The position numbers were made by a program, and so were the translations under genes. From the IMG/VR virus record IMGVR_UViG_3300027885_000005, positions 1 through 20,275 of that record: a stretch of DNA of 20,275 nt; one strand, given 5' to 3'. The stretch is from a virus. Below, piece after piece: positions 7,571-15,393 of this stretch (its first letter is position 1; each line of letters begins with the position of its first letter). The notes under the pieces were generated by a model that worked only from the letters and a program-made list of their open reading frames with translations, ran no database searches and was not told the DNA's origin.

Positions 7571-8218
7571 ATGGGCTTAAAAGCACCTTCAGGGAATAAC
7601 ACCTCCCGTCAAATCGCTCCGGAAGGAGCCTTCGTGGCAAGATGTTACCAAATCGTTGACCTTGGAACAACGATGCAAACTGGTCAATTTCCAGGCAAAA
7701 AACGCAAAGTGCAATTCATCTTTGAATTGCCAACCGAAACACACGCATTCGAGGAAGGCGGCGAAGAGAAACCGTTCTATGCTCGCAGCATCTACAACCT
7801 CTCGATGAACGAGAAGGCGGTGCTCCGCAGAGATATCGAATCTTGGGCAGGCAAGAAGATGACCAATGGCGTTGCTGAAGACTTCGACATCTTCACTCTG
7901 ATTGGAAGACCTTGCATGGTTAACTTGACCCACGTAACTAAGGGCGACATGACCTACGCGAACATCATTGGAATCTCTCCAGTGCCAAAAGGTTTGGTTT
8001 GTCCTCCTGCATTTAACACGCCGCTTTGCTACAACACCGAGGAGCATGATGATGCAATCTTTGCTCAGCTGCCCGAGTTCATCCAAGATAAAATCAAGAT
8101 GTCTGATGAGTGGATTGCAAGAGTTTCAAAGCCGTTGCCTCGAGTGGTAGTTAGTAGTGTTGTAAGTACTCCTACTCCAGTTGAATCAGTTAATTGGGAA
8201 GACGGCTTCCCGTTCTAA
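7571..8218 (+). CDS. ssb: Putative single-stranded DNA-binding protein
   Basis: This gene encodes 215 aa. The N-terminal part has APEGAFVARCYQIVDLGT, then KRKVQFIFELP, a beta-rich pattern found in phage SSB/annealing-associated proteins. The last eight residues are NWEDGFPF, an acidic, Pro/Phe-ending tail like the C-terminal tip (DDDIPF-type) by which SSBs recruit replication and repair partners. It would coat ssDNA during replication and recombination. Neighbours (coiled-coil protein, RecE-like exonuclease, helicase, primase) support this. A hairpin follows its stop codon directly. Family identity is by pattern, not by search. Confidence 0.7.
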   Translation: MGLKAPSGNNTSRQIAPEGAFVARCYQIVDLGTTMQTGQFPGKKRKVQFIFELPTETHAFEEGGEEKPFYARSIYNLSMNEKAVLRRDIESWAGKKMTNGVAEDFDIFTLIGRPCMVNLTHVTKGDMTYANIIGISPVPKGLVCPPAFNTPLCYNTEEHDDAIFAQLPEFIQDKIKMSDEWIARVSKPLPRVVVSSVVSTPTPVESVNWEDGFPF

Positions 8219-8225
8219 AATAACA

Positions 8226-8248
8226 AAGGGCGGTGGTAAGCCGCCCTT
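8226..8248 (+). terminator. GC-rich hairpin after ssb (terminator or attenuator)
   Basis: AAGGGCGG (8226-8233) pairs perfectly with CCGCCCTT (8241-8248) across a 7-nt loop, starting 8 nt after the ssb stop codon. The following bases (CATTAAAAAC) are not a U-tract on the + strand, so it is a weak canonical terminator. It may reduce readthrough so that ssb is expressed more than downstream genes, or stabilise the ssb mRNA 3' end. Confidence 0.65.
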
Positions 8249-8277
8249 CATTAAAAACAATCAATAAAACAATCGCT

Positions 8278-8934
8278 ATGAACGCAGCAAATATAGACAA
8301 CATTACCGACTTCTACAAGTCGCTTAACTCAACCAAGATGCTTGAGGCGCAGAGCATGATCGCAGGCGCACCATCTGCCATCGAAGATAAGCTGACATAC
8401 GACATGAGTGCCGTATCCATCAAAGCAGCTAACGAGGCTATCAAGCATATCGAGACAAACCGCAAGCTCGTAACTCTTCCACTGGATACCTACAAGAAGG
8501 AAATTATGGAAGTCGAGCGCGATGCCATTGCTCCGCTTAAGGCTTACATCGAAGAGCGCAAGCAGATGATGATTGACTACTCCAACGAGCTCGAGCGCAA
8601 GAAGGCGGAAGCAGATGCAAAGATTGCACAGCAAGCAGCCGATGCGCTGATTTCGGCAAGCACAAGCGATGTGAGTGATATCTTCGCAATATTCACCGAT
8701 GCAACCACAACCACAACTCTTGAGCTCGATCACACCAAAAACATCCGCATCAGTAAAAAAGCGGAGATAGTTGGCGAGGTAGATTGGGCAACAGTGCTCT
8801 GGACTCTGATGCGTGCTGAGATGTTTGATGTGGCCGAGTTACTCCGCAAGCTGCCAAAGGCAATGGAAATTACCAACATTGACCGCATAAATGGAATTGA
8901 ACTAACAGAAGTTAAAACACAAGTAATCCGATGA
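8278..8934 (+). CDS. Coiled-coil phage protein of the recombination module
   Basis: This gene encodes 218 aa. I use the ATG at 8278; the longer frame from 8233 would begin inside the ssb hairpin with a GTG. A long charged helix spans about residues 60-125 (EVERDAIAPLKAYIEERK, YSNELERKKAEADAKIAQQ). The C-terminal part (SKKAEIVGEVDWATVLW to ELLRKLPKAMEITNIDR) resembles the end of phage proteins often found beside RecT/RecE-type genes, such as DUF1351-like proteins. Likely an accessory to DNA recombination or annealing; unproven. Ends in an ATGA overlap with the next gene. Confidence 0.6.
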   Translation: MNAANIDNITDFYKSLNSTKMLEAQSMIAGAPSAIEDKLTYDMSAVSIKAANEAIKHIETNRKLVTLPLDTYKKEIMEVERDAIAPLKAYIEERKQMMIDYSNELERKKAEADAKIAQQAADALISASTSDVSDIFAIFTDATTTTTLELDHTKNIRISKKAEIVGEVDWATVLWTLMRAEMFDVAELLRKLPKAMEITNIDRINGIELTEVKTQVIR

Positions 8935-9167
8935 ACGAACTAGACAACATCCACTACGAATTCAAGCAATTCAACCGCTACCTCGATGCAATCATCGACC
9001 CACGCGAATGCGATAACGACACGATGGAAGCAAAGGTTAAAGAAGCAATAATCCAAGCCTACTCAAATGGCTACCACGATGGGCAGAAGGCAATCATTGA
9101 CCGCTTTCCAAGGCCGTCATCACAAGGAGGCGAAGAAGGAGGGCGCGATTATTATGAGTCGCTCTAA
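8931..9167 (+). CDS. Small protein, GY-DG / DYY motif family (copy 1)
   Basis: This gene encodes 78 aa, starting at an ATGA overlap. The segment KEAIIQAYSNGYHDGQKAI followed by a near-terminal DYYESL closely resembles the end of the 76-aa protein at 11334-11564 (IIKAYEEGYDEGLQIIT and DYYTSTFE). These look like two members of a small family common in phages of Bacteroidota; function unknown. Its 3' end overlaps the HNH gene start by 14 nt, and AGGAGG-like sequence inside it may serve as that gene's ribosome-binding site. Confidence 0.6.
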   Translation: MNELDNIHYEFKQFNRYLDAIIDPRECDNDTMEAKVKEAIIQAYSNGYHDGQKAIIDRFPRPSSQGGEEGGRDYYESL

Positions 9168-9759
9168 CTGGACGATGGAAGAGACCGAGTTGCTGATTGA
9201 ATACTATCCGCACCGGTCGACAAAAGAGGTGGCATTTATCACTGGGAAATCAATCGCCCAGTGTTATGCCAAAGCCTTCGCACTTCAGCTGCATAAGACT
9301 CCCGAGTACCTGGCAACAGAAGCAAGTGGTAGGCTGCAAAAGACAAGAGAAGAGTCGCAGTTCACCAAAGGCCACACACCTTGGAACAAAGGCATGAAAG
9401 GCCTTGACATCGGAGGCAAGGAGACAAGATTCAAGAAGGGCACTGTGCCACCGAATCACCGAGAGGTTGGCTCAGAGCGCATCGATGAAGATGGATACAC
9501 GTACATCAAGATTGCAGAGCATACGAGGTGGGTGCTTAAACATCGGCACATCTACGAGCAGCATCATGGCAAGCTTGAGCCGCACATGATAGTGACATTT
9601 CGAGATAAAAACATATTAAATTTCGAGATAGAAAACCTTGAAGCAATCACGAAAGTGGAGAACATGGAGCGTAACCGCATTACTAAATATCCTCAACCAA
9701 TTCAACAAACAATTAAAACTCTGAACAAGTTATGGCACGCAATAAAATCGAAGACTTAA
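9154..9759 (+). CDS. HNH homing endonuclease with N-terminal SANT/Myb-like HTH
   Basis: This gene encodes 201 aa from the ATG at 9154, preceded by GAAGGAGGG about 10 nt upstream; the frame is open back to 9067 but that lies in the previous gene. Residues ~1-50 (NWTMEETELLIEYYPHRS, VAFITGKSIAQCYAKA) look like a SANT/Myb-type helix-turn-helix. The middle has the GHTPWNKGMKG and RFKKGTVPPNHRE linkers often seen in phage HNH proteins. The C-terminal nuclease core reads WVLKHRHIYEQHHG, then FRDKNILNFEIENLEAI. It is probably a free-standing homing endonuclease inserted in the replication operon. Flanking genes look uninterrupted. Confidence 0.85.
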   Translation: MSRSNWTMEETELLIEYYPHRSTKEVAFITGKSIAQCYAKAFALQLHKTPEYLATEASGRLQKTREESQFTKGHTPWNKGMKGLDIGGKETRFKKGTVPPNHREVGSERIDEDGYTYIKIAEHTRWVLKHRHIYEQHHGKLEPHMIVTFRDKNILNFEIENLEAITKVENMERNRITKYPQPIQQTIKTLNKLWHAIKSKT

Positions 9760-9947
9760 GGGATCACCTATTCGAAATCATCGAGATGCTCAAAGAAAAC
9801 GACATGGAGCTCGACAAAGCAAAAGCAATCGCAGACATCGCCCAGGTCATTGTTAACTCAGCAAAGGTTGAGGTTGACTTCATCAAGGTAGTACATGGAA
9901 ACGGGTCGGGTTTCATTCCGTTGGATAAGAGACAAATTGAAGCGTAA
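9732..9947 (+). CDS. Small conserved phage protein (AKAIADIAQVIVNSAKVEVD motif)
   Basis: This gene encodes 71 aa and overlaps the HNH gene end by 28 nt. The pattern LRDHLFEIIEMLK, then LDKAKAIADIAQVIVNSAKV, matches a small helical protein I recall from many phages and prophages, usually beside SSB or recombination genes. It has no assigned biochemical function. The C-terminal 'GNGSGFIP' segment is probably disordered. The family's presence here supports a replication/recombination operon. Confidence 0.65.
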   Translation: MARNKIEDLRDHLFEIIEMLKENDMELDKAKAIADIAQVIVNSAKVEVDFIKVVHGNGSGFIPLDKRQIEA

Positions 9948-9949
9948 TT

Positions 9950-10306
9950 ATGCCAAACAGAAACGGAATTGTACACGAGTCAATTATTGATAAGCTTAGA
10001 TTTAATCTTCCAAGTATTATGGAAAGTCAATTTGATGATTTTTTATGTATATCTGATGAAGGTCTTATGGCTGGGTTTTGCAATAATGGAAATCAAAAGG
10101 GCGAAAGACCAGATTTAGTTTTAGTTTATGGCGAAGAATTAACTTTGGTAGAAGTTGGAACTATTAACAATTGCAAGTGGATTGGATTGGAAAATAAATT
10201 AATTCATATAAGCCACAATAAAGCAGTAGGTCTAATTAATGGAACTCCAACGGAAGACACATTAAAAGTTCTTAGTGCAATCAGAAATCTTCTTGAAGTC
10301 TACTAA
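9950..10306 (+). CDS. Hypothetical protein, AT-rich gene; possible PD-(D/E)XK-like
   Basis: This gene encodes 118 aa. Base composition and codon choice are visibly AT-richer than both neighbours, suggesting recent acquisition. A PD followed by a beta-strand and an acidic residue (RPDLVLVYGEELTLVEVGT, about residues 53-71) recalls the core of PD-(D/E)XK nucleases, but the final Lys of the motif is not in the usual place. I therefore do not call it a nuclease. No membrane segment or signal peptide is seen. It sits 2 nt after the previous stop. Confidence 0.55.
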   Translation: MPNRNGIVHESIIDKLRFNLPSIMESQFDDFLCISDEGLMAGFCNNGNQKGERPDLVLVYGEELTLVEVGTINNCKWIGLENKLIHISHNKAVGLINGTPTEDTLKVLSAIRNLLEVY

Positions 10307-10309
10307 CTC

Positions 10310-10873
10310 ATGAGCCGCGACATCTACAACAGCATCGAAGCCATTAACGCATCAAGCATCAAGAGGCATTTCACTGGCAGCATCCAATACGCTGCCGGTG
10401 CTCTCGAGCGCGGTGCGGAGTTCCATCGCAATCTGCTCGAGACGGATGCCAAAGACATGCCGCCCAATGCTCGAGTGATCTACGATGCCATCATGAAGCA
10501 TCCAATGCTCCGCTTGGTATTCGAGAAGTCAGCAAAAGAAATCACCTTCATCAAGGAGATTGACATTGATGGGCGCAAGGTGGCAGCAAAAGGCATCCTC
10601 GATTTACACTGCCCGATGTACTCGATTAATGCAGATATCAAGACGACATCCTGCACAACGCTTCGAGCATTCGCAAGCGACATGACTAAGCACTACAACC
10701 ACATCCAAGCTGTTTGGTACTCGTACCTCACTGGCTACTCGCCGACAAACTTCTACTACATAGGAGTGCCCAATAAGTTCAAAGGTGAACTTTTTATCCA
10801 CCGACATACAACCGAGGAGATTGACACAGCAGAAAACCTCATCAGAGAGTACCTGGAGCACAGAGGGCTTTGA
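10310..10873 (+). CDS. PD-(D/E)XK exonuclease, RecE / YqaJ-like
   Basis: This gene encodes 187 aa. The N-terminus NASSIKRHF plus ALERGAEFHRNLLE matches the start of RecE/exodeoxyribonuclease VIII-like (DUF3799) nucleases. Catalytic elements: Asp98 in KGILDL, Asp109-x-Lys111 in NADIKTT, and the Q133-AVWY segment in HYNHIQAVWYSYL, the Q-x3-Y motif of this family. It would degrade 5' ends of dsDNA to give 3' overhangs for annealing, working with the SSB-like protein. It is shorter than full RecE but complete for the nuclease core. No RecT-like annealase is recognised in the window. Confidence 0.85.
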   Translation: MSRDIYNSIEAINASSIKRHFTGSIQYAAGALERGAEFHRNLLETDAKDMPPNARVIYDAIMKHPMLRLVFEKSAKEITFIKEIDIDGRKVAAKGILDLHCPMYSINADIKTTSCTTLRAFASDMTKHYNHIQAVWYSYLTGYSPTNFYYIGVPNKFKGELFIHRHTTEEIDTAENLIREYLEHRGL

Positions 10874-10895
10874 AAATTATTCATTTACCAATGTG

Positions 10896-11153
10896 ATGTA
10901 TTACTTCCTGCATCGCGACTTCATATATATAGAGACAAACTTCAAACATCTTAAGATGATGTACAATCACTTTGATGATGCAACAGTATTCATAAGCCTT
11001 GCTGAAGATACCAAGTATGTCGAGATCGTCTGGAGTACACCTGGAAGAATTAAAACCAAATACAAACCTCATAACATTTATGACATCTACTTCATTGAAA
11101 AAAATCCTTTATCTCTGCCGAGACAGAGCGGAACAGATGAGCAAGTCCAGTGA
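10896..11153 (+). CDS. Hypothetical protein
   Basis: This gene encodes 85 aa from the ATG at 10896, 22 nt after the exonuclease stop; the frame is open upstream into that gene, and a GTG at 10893 is an alternative start. The product is rich in aromatic residues (MYYFLHRDFIYIE, NIYDIYFIEK). No motif is recognised. It overlaps the next gene by 17 nt. Its status as a real gene rests on packing and the absence of a competing frame. Confidence 0.5.
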   Translation: MYYFLHRDFIYIETNFKHLKMMYNHFDDATVFISLAEDTKYVEIVWSTPGRIKTKYKPHNIYDIYFIEKNPLSLPRQSGTDEQVQ

Positions 11154-11337
11154 GCAGTACGCTCATGCAATGGCAATGGTCTACGAACAAGTCGCGCTAC
11201 TATGCGAGATTGAAATACCAAACGAAAAACAAATGCTTATCGATATCTGCAACGAATGCGCCAAGGATATGATGAGTGGAAATTTAGCCGTCGGAAAGTC
11301 CGCAGGTGAGCAACTTTATAAAAAGAAGTACCAATGA
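11137..11337 (+). CDS. Small hypothetical protein
   Basis: This gene encodes 66 aa from the ATG at 11137 (MSKSSEQYAHAMAM), chosen because the longer frame from 10999 would run inside the previous gene. The chain is helical with three cysteines (ALLCEIEIPN, DICNECAKDMM). No family is recognised. It overlaps the previous gene by 17 nt and joins the next by ATGA, typical of the operon. Confidence 0.55.
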   Translation: MSKSSEQYAHAMAMVYEQVALLCEIEIPNEKQMLIDICNECAKDMMSGNLAVGKSAGEQLYKKKYQ

Positions 11338-11564
11338 AAAAGAAGACAGCATTAGTATATTTTCTAAATGGATTAATTGGTTTAGAAAAAGAATACAACA
11401 TAAAACTTGAAACTATTAATAAGCTTCATAAATTATATTTTGAAGCCAGTGAAATGGAAAAGAAGCAGATAATTAAGGCTTATGAAGAAGGTTATGATGA
11501 AGGTCTTCAAATCATTACTAAATACGAAGGGGCACAAGACTACTACACCTCAACCTTCGAGTGA
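11334..11564 (+). CDS. Small protein, GY-DG / DYY motif family (copy 2)
   Basis: This gene encodes 76 aa, starting at an ATGA overlap. The segment IIKAYEEGYDEGLQIIT and the ending DYYTSTFE are similar to the 78-aa protein at 8931-9167, indicating a duplicated or repeatedly acquired small family. The N-terminal half is helical and Lys/Glu-rich. The gene is AT-rich relative to neighbours. Its stop overlaps the helicase start as TGATG. Function unknown. Confidence 0.6.
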   Translation: MKKKTALVYFLNGLIGLEKEYNIKLETINKLHKLYFEASEMEKKQIIKAYEEGYDEGLQIITKYEGAQDYYTSTFE

Positions 11565-13069
11565 TGCTTGAACTAAGACCCTACCAAGAGCGATTCATCA
11601 ACAACATCAGTGCGAAGCTGCGCATCCATCGCAAGGTGGTTGCTCAGCTCGCAACAGGCGGAGGCAAGACAGTCTGCTTCGCCGCGATATGTGACCGCTT
11701 CTGCGCTCGAAGTGAGCAGGACATACTTATACTCGTACACCGCGAAGAACTGCTCACACAAGCGAGCAAAGCAATTAACTTGCCAGTGCAGAAAGTAGTT
11801 GCCGGAATGAAGACCATACCACATGCTCGCGTATATGTCGCAATGGTCGAATCAGCTCACAAGAGGCTGCACCTCTTCGACAATATCGGCATGGTAATAG
11901 TTGACGAGTGCCATATTGGTAACTTCACCAAGGTCATTGAGCACTTTACTGACACCTACATCATCGGCTTCACTGCCACTCCACTTGCCGCCAAGAAGAC
12001 CAATCCGCTCCGCAATTACTTTGATGACATAGTTTGCGGCATCGACATCCCAGAACTAATCGAACAAGGTTTCCTCTGCCCTGAGCAAACCTACTCCGCT
12101 TCATCTATTGTAGAACGTGCTAAGCTTAAGATGAAAGCAGGGGAATTCGACCAAGCACAGATGGGAGCCATGTACAAAGAGCCCAAGTACATCGACACGA
12201 CAATCAACGCCTACAAGAAGAACTCACTCGGGCGCAAGACAATAATATTCAATTGCAATGTCGAGCACTCGATGGCAGTCAATGCCGCCTTCCTTGCTGA
12301 AGGATTTAACTCACGCCACCTTGATGCAACCTCAACAGATCGCGCTGAGACACTCGAGTGGTTTGCCAACACTCCAGATGCCATCCTTAACAACATCGGC
12401 ATTGCAACAACAGGCTTCGACCAGCCAGACATCGAAACAGTCATCGTTAACAAGGCAACAGCATCGATGCCCTTATGGCTTCAGATGTGCGGGAGAGGGG
12501 CAAGGCCGCATCCAATCAAGCTCGCGTTTACTATCATCGACCTTGGTGGTAATTGCCTCACGCATGGCTCATGGGCATCGCCCCGAAATTGGGAGGATAT
12601 CTTCCACAATCCCAAGAAGCCAGGTGCAGGAGTTGCGCCAGTAAAAGAATGCCCCAAGTGTGCAGCTCTCTTGCACACATCTAAGATGAAGTGCGATGCG
12701 CAACACCTCGGCATGCTCTTCCCTTGCGGATACGAGTTCCCCAAGAAGGTTGTGCTCGATCAAGGCATCGAGGACTTTATCCTAATGACAGATTCAGTCG
12801 ACATCAAGAAGCTTATAAAAATGAATGAGCACCACAAAGAATATCGCTCGCTCTTCGTAGCAGTTGAACACCTTGCCCTTATTGCAAAAAAGAACATTAA
12901 GAAATTAAATGCGGACAACTATTTGCACATTGAGAAAAAGAATCACGAAATTGCGAGGCTCTGGTGTCGTGAACGCAACAGAAAATTCAACCGATTCCAC
13001 AAAGACTTGGTTGACGAAAAATTAAAAACAACCCTTAAAACAATATATAATGCTGATATCACACTATAA
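11564..13069 (+). CDS. SF2 DNA helicase (DECH-box)
   Basis: This gene encodes 501 aa. Motifs seen in order: an RPYQ Q-motif-like start (LRPYQERF), Walker A ATGGGKT (residues 30-36), Walker B DECH (114-117), motif III FTATP, and motif VI QMCGRGARP (from about 307). These define a RecQ/RadD/UvrB-like superfamily 2 helicase that would unwind DNA with ATP. A CPKC (363-366) with later Cys377 and Cys388 may form a zinc ribbon. I use ATG 11564 (overlapping TGATG); GTG 11561 is the other option. It is followed by a primase-helicase with a 20-nt overlap, so the two probably act together at the fork or in recombination. Confidence 0.9.
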   Translation: MLELRPYQERFINNISAKLRIHRKVVAQLATGGGKTVCFAAICDRFCARSEQDILILVHREELLTQASKAINLPVQKVVAGMKTIPHARVYVAMVESAHKRLHLFDNIGMVIVDECHIGNFTKVIEHFTDTYIIGFTATPLAAKKTNPLRNYFDDIVCGIDIPELIEQGFLCPEQTYSASSIVERAKLKMKAGEFDQAQMGAMYKEPKYIDTTINAYKKNSLGRKTIIFNCNVEHSMAVNAAFLAEGFNSRHLDATSTDRAETLEWFANTPDAILNNIGIATTGFDQPDIETVIVNKATASMPLWLQMCGRGARPHPIKLAFTIIDLGGNCLTHGSWASPRNWEDIFHNPKKPGAGVAPVKECPKCAALLHTSKMKCDAQHLGMLFPCGYEFPKKVVLDQGIEDFILMTDSVDIKKLIKMNEHHKEYRSLFVAVEHLALIAKKNIKKLNADNYLHIEKKNHEIARLWCRERNRKFNRFHKDLVDEKLKTTLKTIYNADITL

Positions 13070-15182
13070 GAACGTGCACGACAAGCAAGATGTCGACATC
13101 GAAATAGATAGCTTCCTCGAAGGAGTCCAAACAGGAAAATGGCAAGACATAGCCCTTGAAGTCCGCAATGCTCCGAACAAAGAAATCAAAGATCTCATAA
13201 AAAAGAAAGCTCCACTGGTAACAATCAGCGGATCATTCTCAGAGCGCAAAGTCGATGGACTCCGAAAGCATTCCAACTTCATAGCTATTGACATCGACAA
13301 CCTCGATGATCCTGCCGAAACCAAGAAGCGCATAGGTGCTGACCCTTATCTATATTCAGCATTCATCTCTATCAGCGGCCAAGGACTTTGCTTAATCATA
13401 AAGATTGATGGCACTCGGCATCTTGATGCCTTCAATGCAATCGCAGCTTACCTCTACAACGAGTACCAACTTATCGTAGATCAGTCCGGCAAGGATGTTT
13501 CCAGAGCTCGATTTGTTTCCTACGATCCTTTTCTACTTCTAAACAAGAAATCAGCAACCTTTAAGAAGTATCTACCAAAAAAGAAAGAGCCCAAGCATCC
13601 AAAGGTAATGGTCATCAAAACCGACTTCGATGCAATGATCAAGCAGATGGATGAGAAAGCCATCAACCTATGCGAAGATTACTCCGATTGGGTGCGCATC
13701 TGCTACGCCATCGTTTCCGAGTTTCAAGAGCATGGCCGCGAATACTTTCACACCTTATCCTCACACTCCTCCAAGTACAACTCCATCGATTGTGACAGCC
13801 AGTTCGATGCCTGCCTCAAGAACCACAGCGAGACAAAAGGTAAGAAGTCCACAATCGGCACAATCTACTTCCACGCTAAGCAGAACGGCATCGACATCTA
13901 CTCTGAGCACACCAAGGCAATTGCGCGATTCACTACATCGCAAAAAGCAGCAGGACTGTCTAAAGATGCCATAATTGAAACACTCGAAAAGCAAGGGGGA
14001 TTCAGTCCAGAAGAGTCAAAGGAAATAGTTGAGCAGATAGTAAGCAAGGATATCAAATTTAAATCGGATTCGGTAAGCACTGATATTGCTGCATTCGTTA
14101 ATACCTACGACCTTCGCAGAAACCTAATCACTCGCAACATCGAGCTCAATGGAAAGCCGATTGATGATAATGACATTAACTCGATCTTCCTTGATTCAAA
14201 AGCAGTGTTCAAAGAATCAAGCAAAGAACTTGTAAGCTCCATACTATTCTCGAATCGAATATCTACCTACAACCCTTTGCACGAATTCTTTGAGCAGGAT
14301 CTATTCCAACCTACCAACTTTCAATATCCTAACCTTCAGCTCTTAGTTGCAAGCGTTAAGTCTGACACGCCGAATCACGACATGTACATCACGCGATGGC
14401 TTATTTCAGCTGTCGCATCTGCCTACGGCATCCACTCGCCTCTGGTCTTAATTTTCTGCGGCGAGAAGCAGGGCACTGGAAAGACACACTGGTTCCGGTA
14501 TCTCCTTCCAAAAGAACTGCGCTACCTATTTGCGGAATCCAAAATGGATGCCGGAAAAGATGACGAGATTCTCATGTGCAAGAAGTGGTTCATCCTTGAT
14601 GACGAGTACGGCGGAAAATCCAAGAAGGAAGACAAGCGACTTAAAGAATTAACATCAAAAGAATTCATCAACGTGCGCGAGCCATACGGCAGAGTATCTC
14701 TTGACATCAGAAGGCTCGCAGTATTCTGCGGCACATCAAACGAAACGCAGCTGCTTAACGATCCGACAGGAAACCGTAGACAAATACCACTGCACATCCT
14801 TAACATTGACCACGACCTATACAACCAGTGCGATAAGTCAGCACTTTGGCGCGAGCTCTTCTGCATGTTCCAAGCAGGATGCGAGTACACCATTCTCAAA
14901 GAAGATATCATCAAGCTCAATGAAGCAACAGAGATGTTTAAGCTATCGACACCTGAAGAGGACTTGATTCACAAGAAGCTTCAAACTGGAGGCTCAACAA
15001 CATACGGCGAGTGGATGTCACTCACGGAAATCCAACAGTATTTGATGGTCGAAACTAAGTTTAATTATCTCAACACCAATCGCATTGGGCAGATACTAAC
15101 ATCTTTAGGATATCAAAAGCAGCGCAGAGCACTAAATCAATCGAAGATTATGATGTACTTTGTTAGCCGAAATCCATCATAA
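13050..15182 (+). CDS. Primase-helicase: BT4734-like N-terminal + VirE/VapE ATPase
   Basis: This gene encodes 710 aa. The N-terminal ~180 residues look like the BT4734-type (AEP primase-like) domain: FIAIDIDN near 78-85 would supply the metal-binding D-x-D, followed by SISGQGL and SGKDVSRARFVSYDP. The C-terminal domain is a VirE/VapE (DUF5906-like) superfamily ATPase with Walker A GEKQGTGKT at 471-479, Walker B KWFILDDEY near 512-520, a VFCGTSNE sensor segment and the GNRRQIP motif typical of this group. Domain order fits phage primase-helicases that prime and open the replication fork. The gene directly precedes the repeat region proposed as an origin. Confidence 0.85.
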   Translation: MLISHYKNVHDKQDVDIEIDSFLEGVQTGKWQDIALEVRNAPNKEIKDLIKKKAPLVTISGSFSERKVDGLRKHSNFIAIDIDNLDDPAETKKRIGADPYLYSAFISISGQGLCLIIKIDGTRHLDAFNAIAAYLYNEYQLIVDQSGKDVSRARFVSYDPFLLLNKKSATFKKYLPKKKEPKHPKVMVIKTDFDAMIKQMDEKAINLCEDYSDWVRICYAIVSEFQEHGREYFHTLSSHSSKYNSIDCDSQFDACLKNHSETKGKKSTIGTIYFHAKQNGIDIYSEHTKAIARFTTSQKAAGLSKDAIIETLEKQGGFSPEESKEIVEQIVSKDIKFKSDSVSTDIAAFVNTYDLRRNLITRNIELNGKPIDDNDINSIFLDSKAVFKESSKELVSSILFSNRISTYNPLHEFFEQDLFQPTNFQYPNLQLLVASVKSDTPNHDMYITRWLISAVASAYGIHSPLVLIFCGEKQGTGKTHWFRYLLPKELRYLFAESKMDAGKDDEILMCKKWFILDDEYGGKSKKEDKRLKELTSKEFINVREPYGRVSLDIRRLAVFCGTSNETQLLNDPTGNRRQIPLHILNIDHDLYNQCDKSALWRELFCMFQAGCEYTILKEDIIKLNEATEMFKLSTPEEDLIHKKLQTGGSTTYGEWMSLTEIQQYLMVETKFNYLNTNRIGQILTSLGYQKQRRALNQSKIMMYFVSRNPS

Positions 15183-15184
15183 TT

Positions 15185-15282
15185 GGACAGGCACGGACAG
15201 GCACTTTATTTTTTGCCTGTCCATCGGAAAGCAATGCCACTCTAAGTGTTCAGACGATTTGGACAGGGGACAGGCACTTTAT
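15185..15282 (+). repeat. Forward GGACAGG units, including two tandem pairs, with one inverted unit
   Basis: GGACAGGCAC occurs head-to-tail at 15185-15194 and 15195-15204, and again at 15268-15277 preceded by a shortened GGACAGG at 15261-15267. The longer unit GGACAGGCACTTTAT is exact at 15195-15209 and 15268-15282. A single inverted copy GCCTGTCC lies at 15215-15222 and forms a hairpin with the second unit across a T-rich loop. Spacing of ~10 bp puts tandem units on one face of the helix, as expected of protein-binding iterons. Confidence 0.75.
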
Positions 15283-15293
15283 CTAATAATAAC

Positions 15294-15340
15294 TATATAT
15301 ACATACATACATGCACACACACACACACACACGCACACAT
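15294..15340. repeat. 47-nt alternating pyrimidine/purine tract with (CA)n microsatellite
   Basis: From T15294 to T15340 every step alternates pyrimidine and purine: TATA steps, then TACA repeats, then CACACA through GCACACAT. Long CA/TG alternation is prone to Z-DNA, and the TA-rich left part is easily melted. Such tracts are unusual in compact phage genomes. Its location between opposing GGACAGG arrays suggests a DNA-unwinding or structural role. Confidence 0.75.
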
Positions 15341-15371
15341 TATGTCACCCTCCAAGATGTGAATAGTTGCA

Positions 15372-15393
15372 TGTCCTGCCTGTCCGCCTGTCC
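15372..15393 (-). repeat. Inverted GGACAGG units (reading GCCTGTCC on + strand)
   Basis: TGTCC at 15372-15376 is followed by two full tandem units GCCTGTCC at 15378-15385 and 15386-15393. These are reverse complements of the forward units starting at 15185, giving the region an overall inverted-repeat layout. The last unit ends 3 nt before the VRR-NUC start codon, so a bound protein could also block that gene's translation start region or transcription. Confidence 0.7.

Noticed and set aside
9154-9759. A second bypass or intron insertion next to the first HNH gene
   Set aside because: I checked the flanking genes (ssb-like, coiled-coil, 78-aa, 71-aa and exonuclease genes); all read through without gaps, duplicated codons or hairpins of the terL kind.
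15160-15366. 68-aa reading frame through the repeat region
   Set aside because: It begins inside the primase gene and translates the CA microsatellite into His/Thr repeats (THTHTHTHT). It looks like a by-product of the repeats.
15185-15393. CRISPR array
   Set aside because: Units are 7-15 bp, occur in both orientations and lack regular spacers of uniform length; no cas genes are present.
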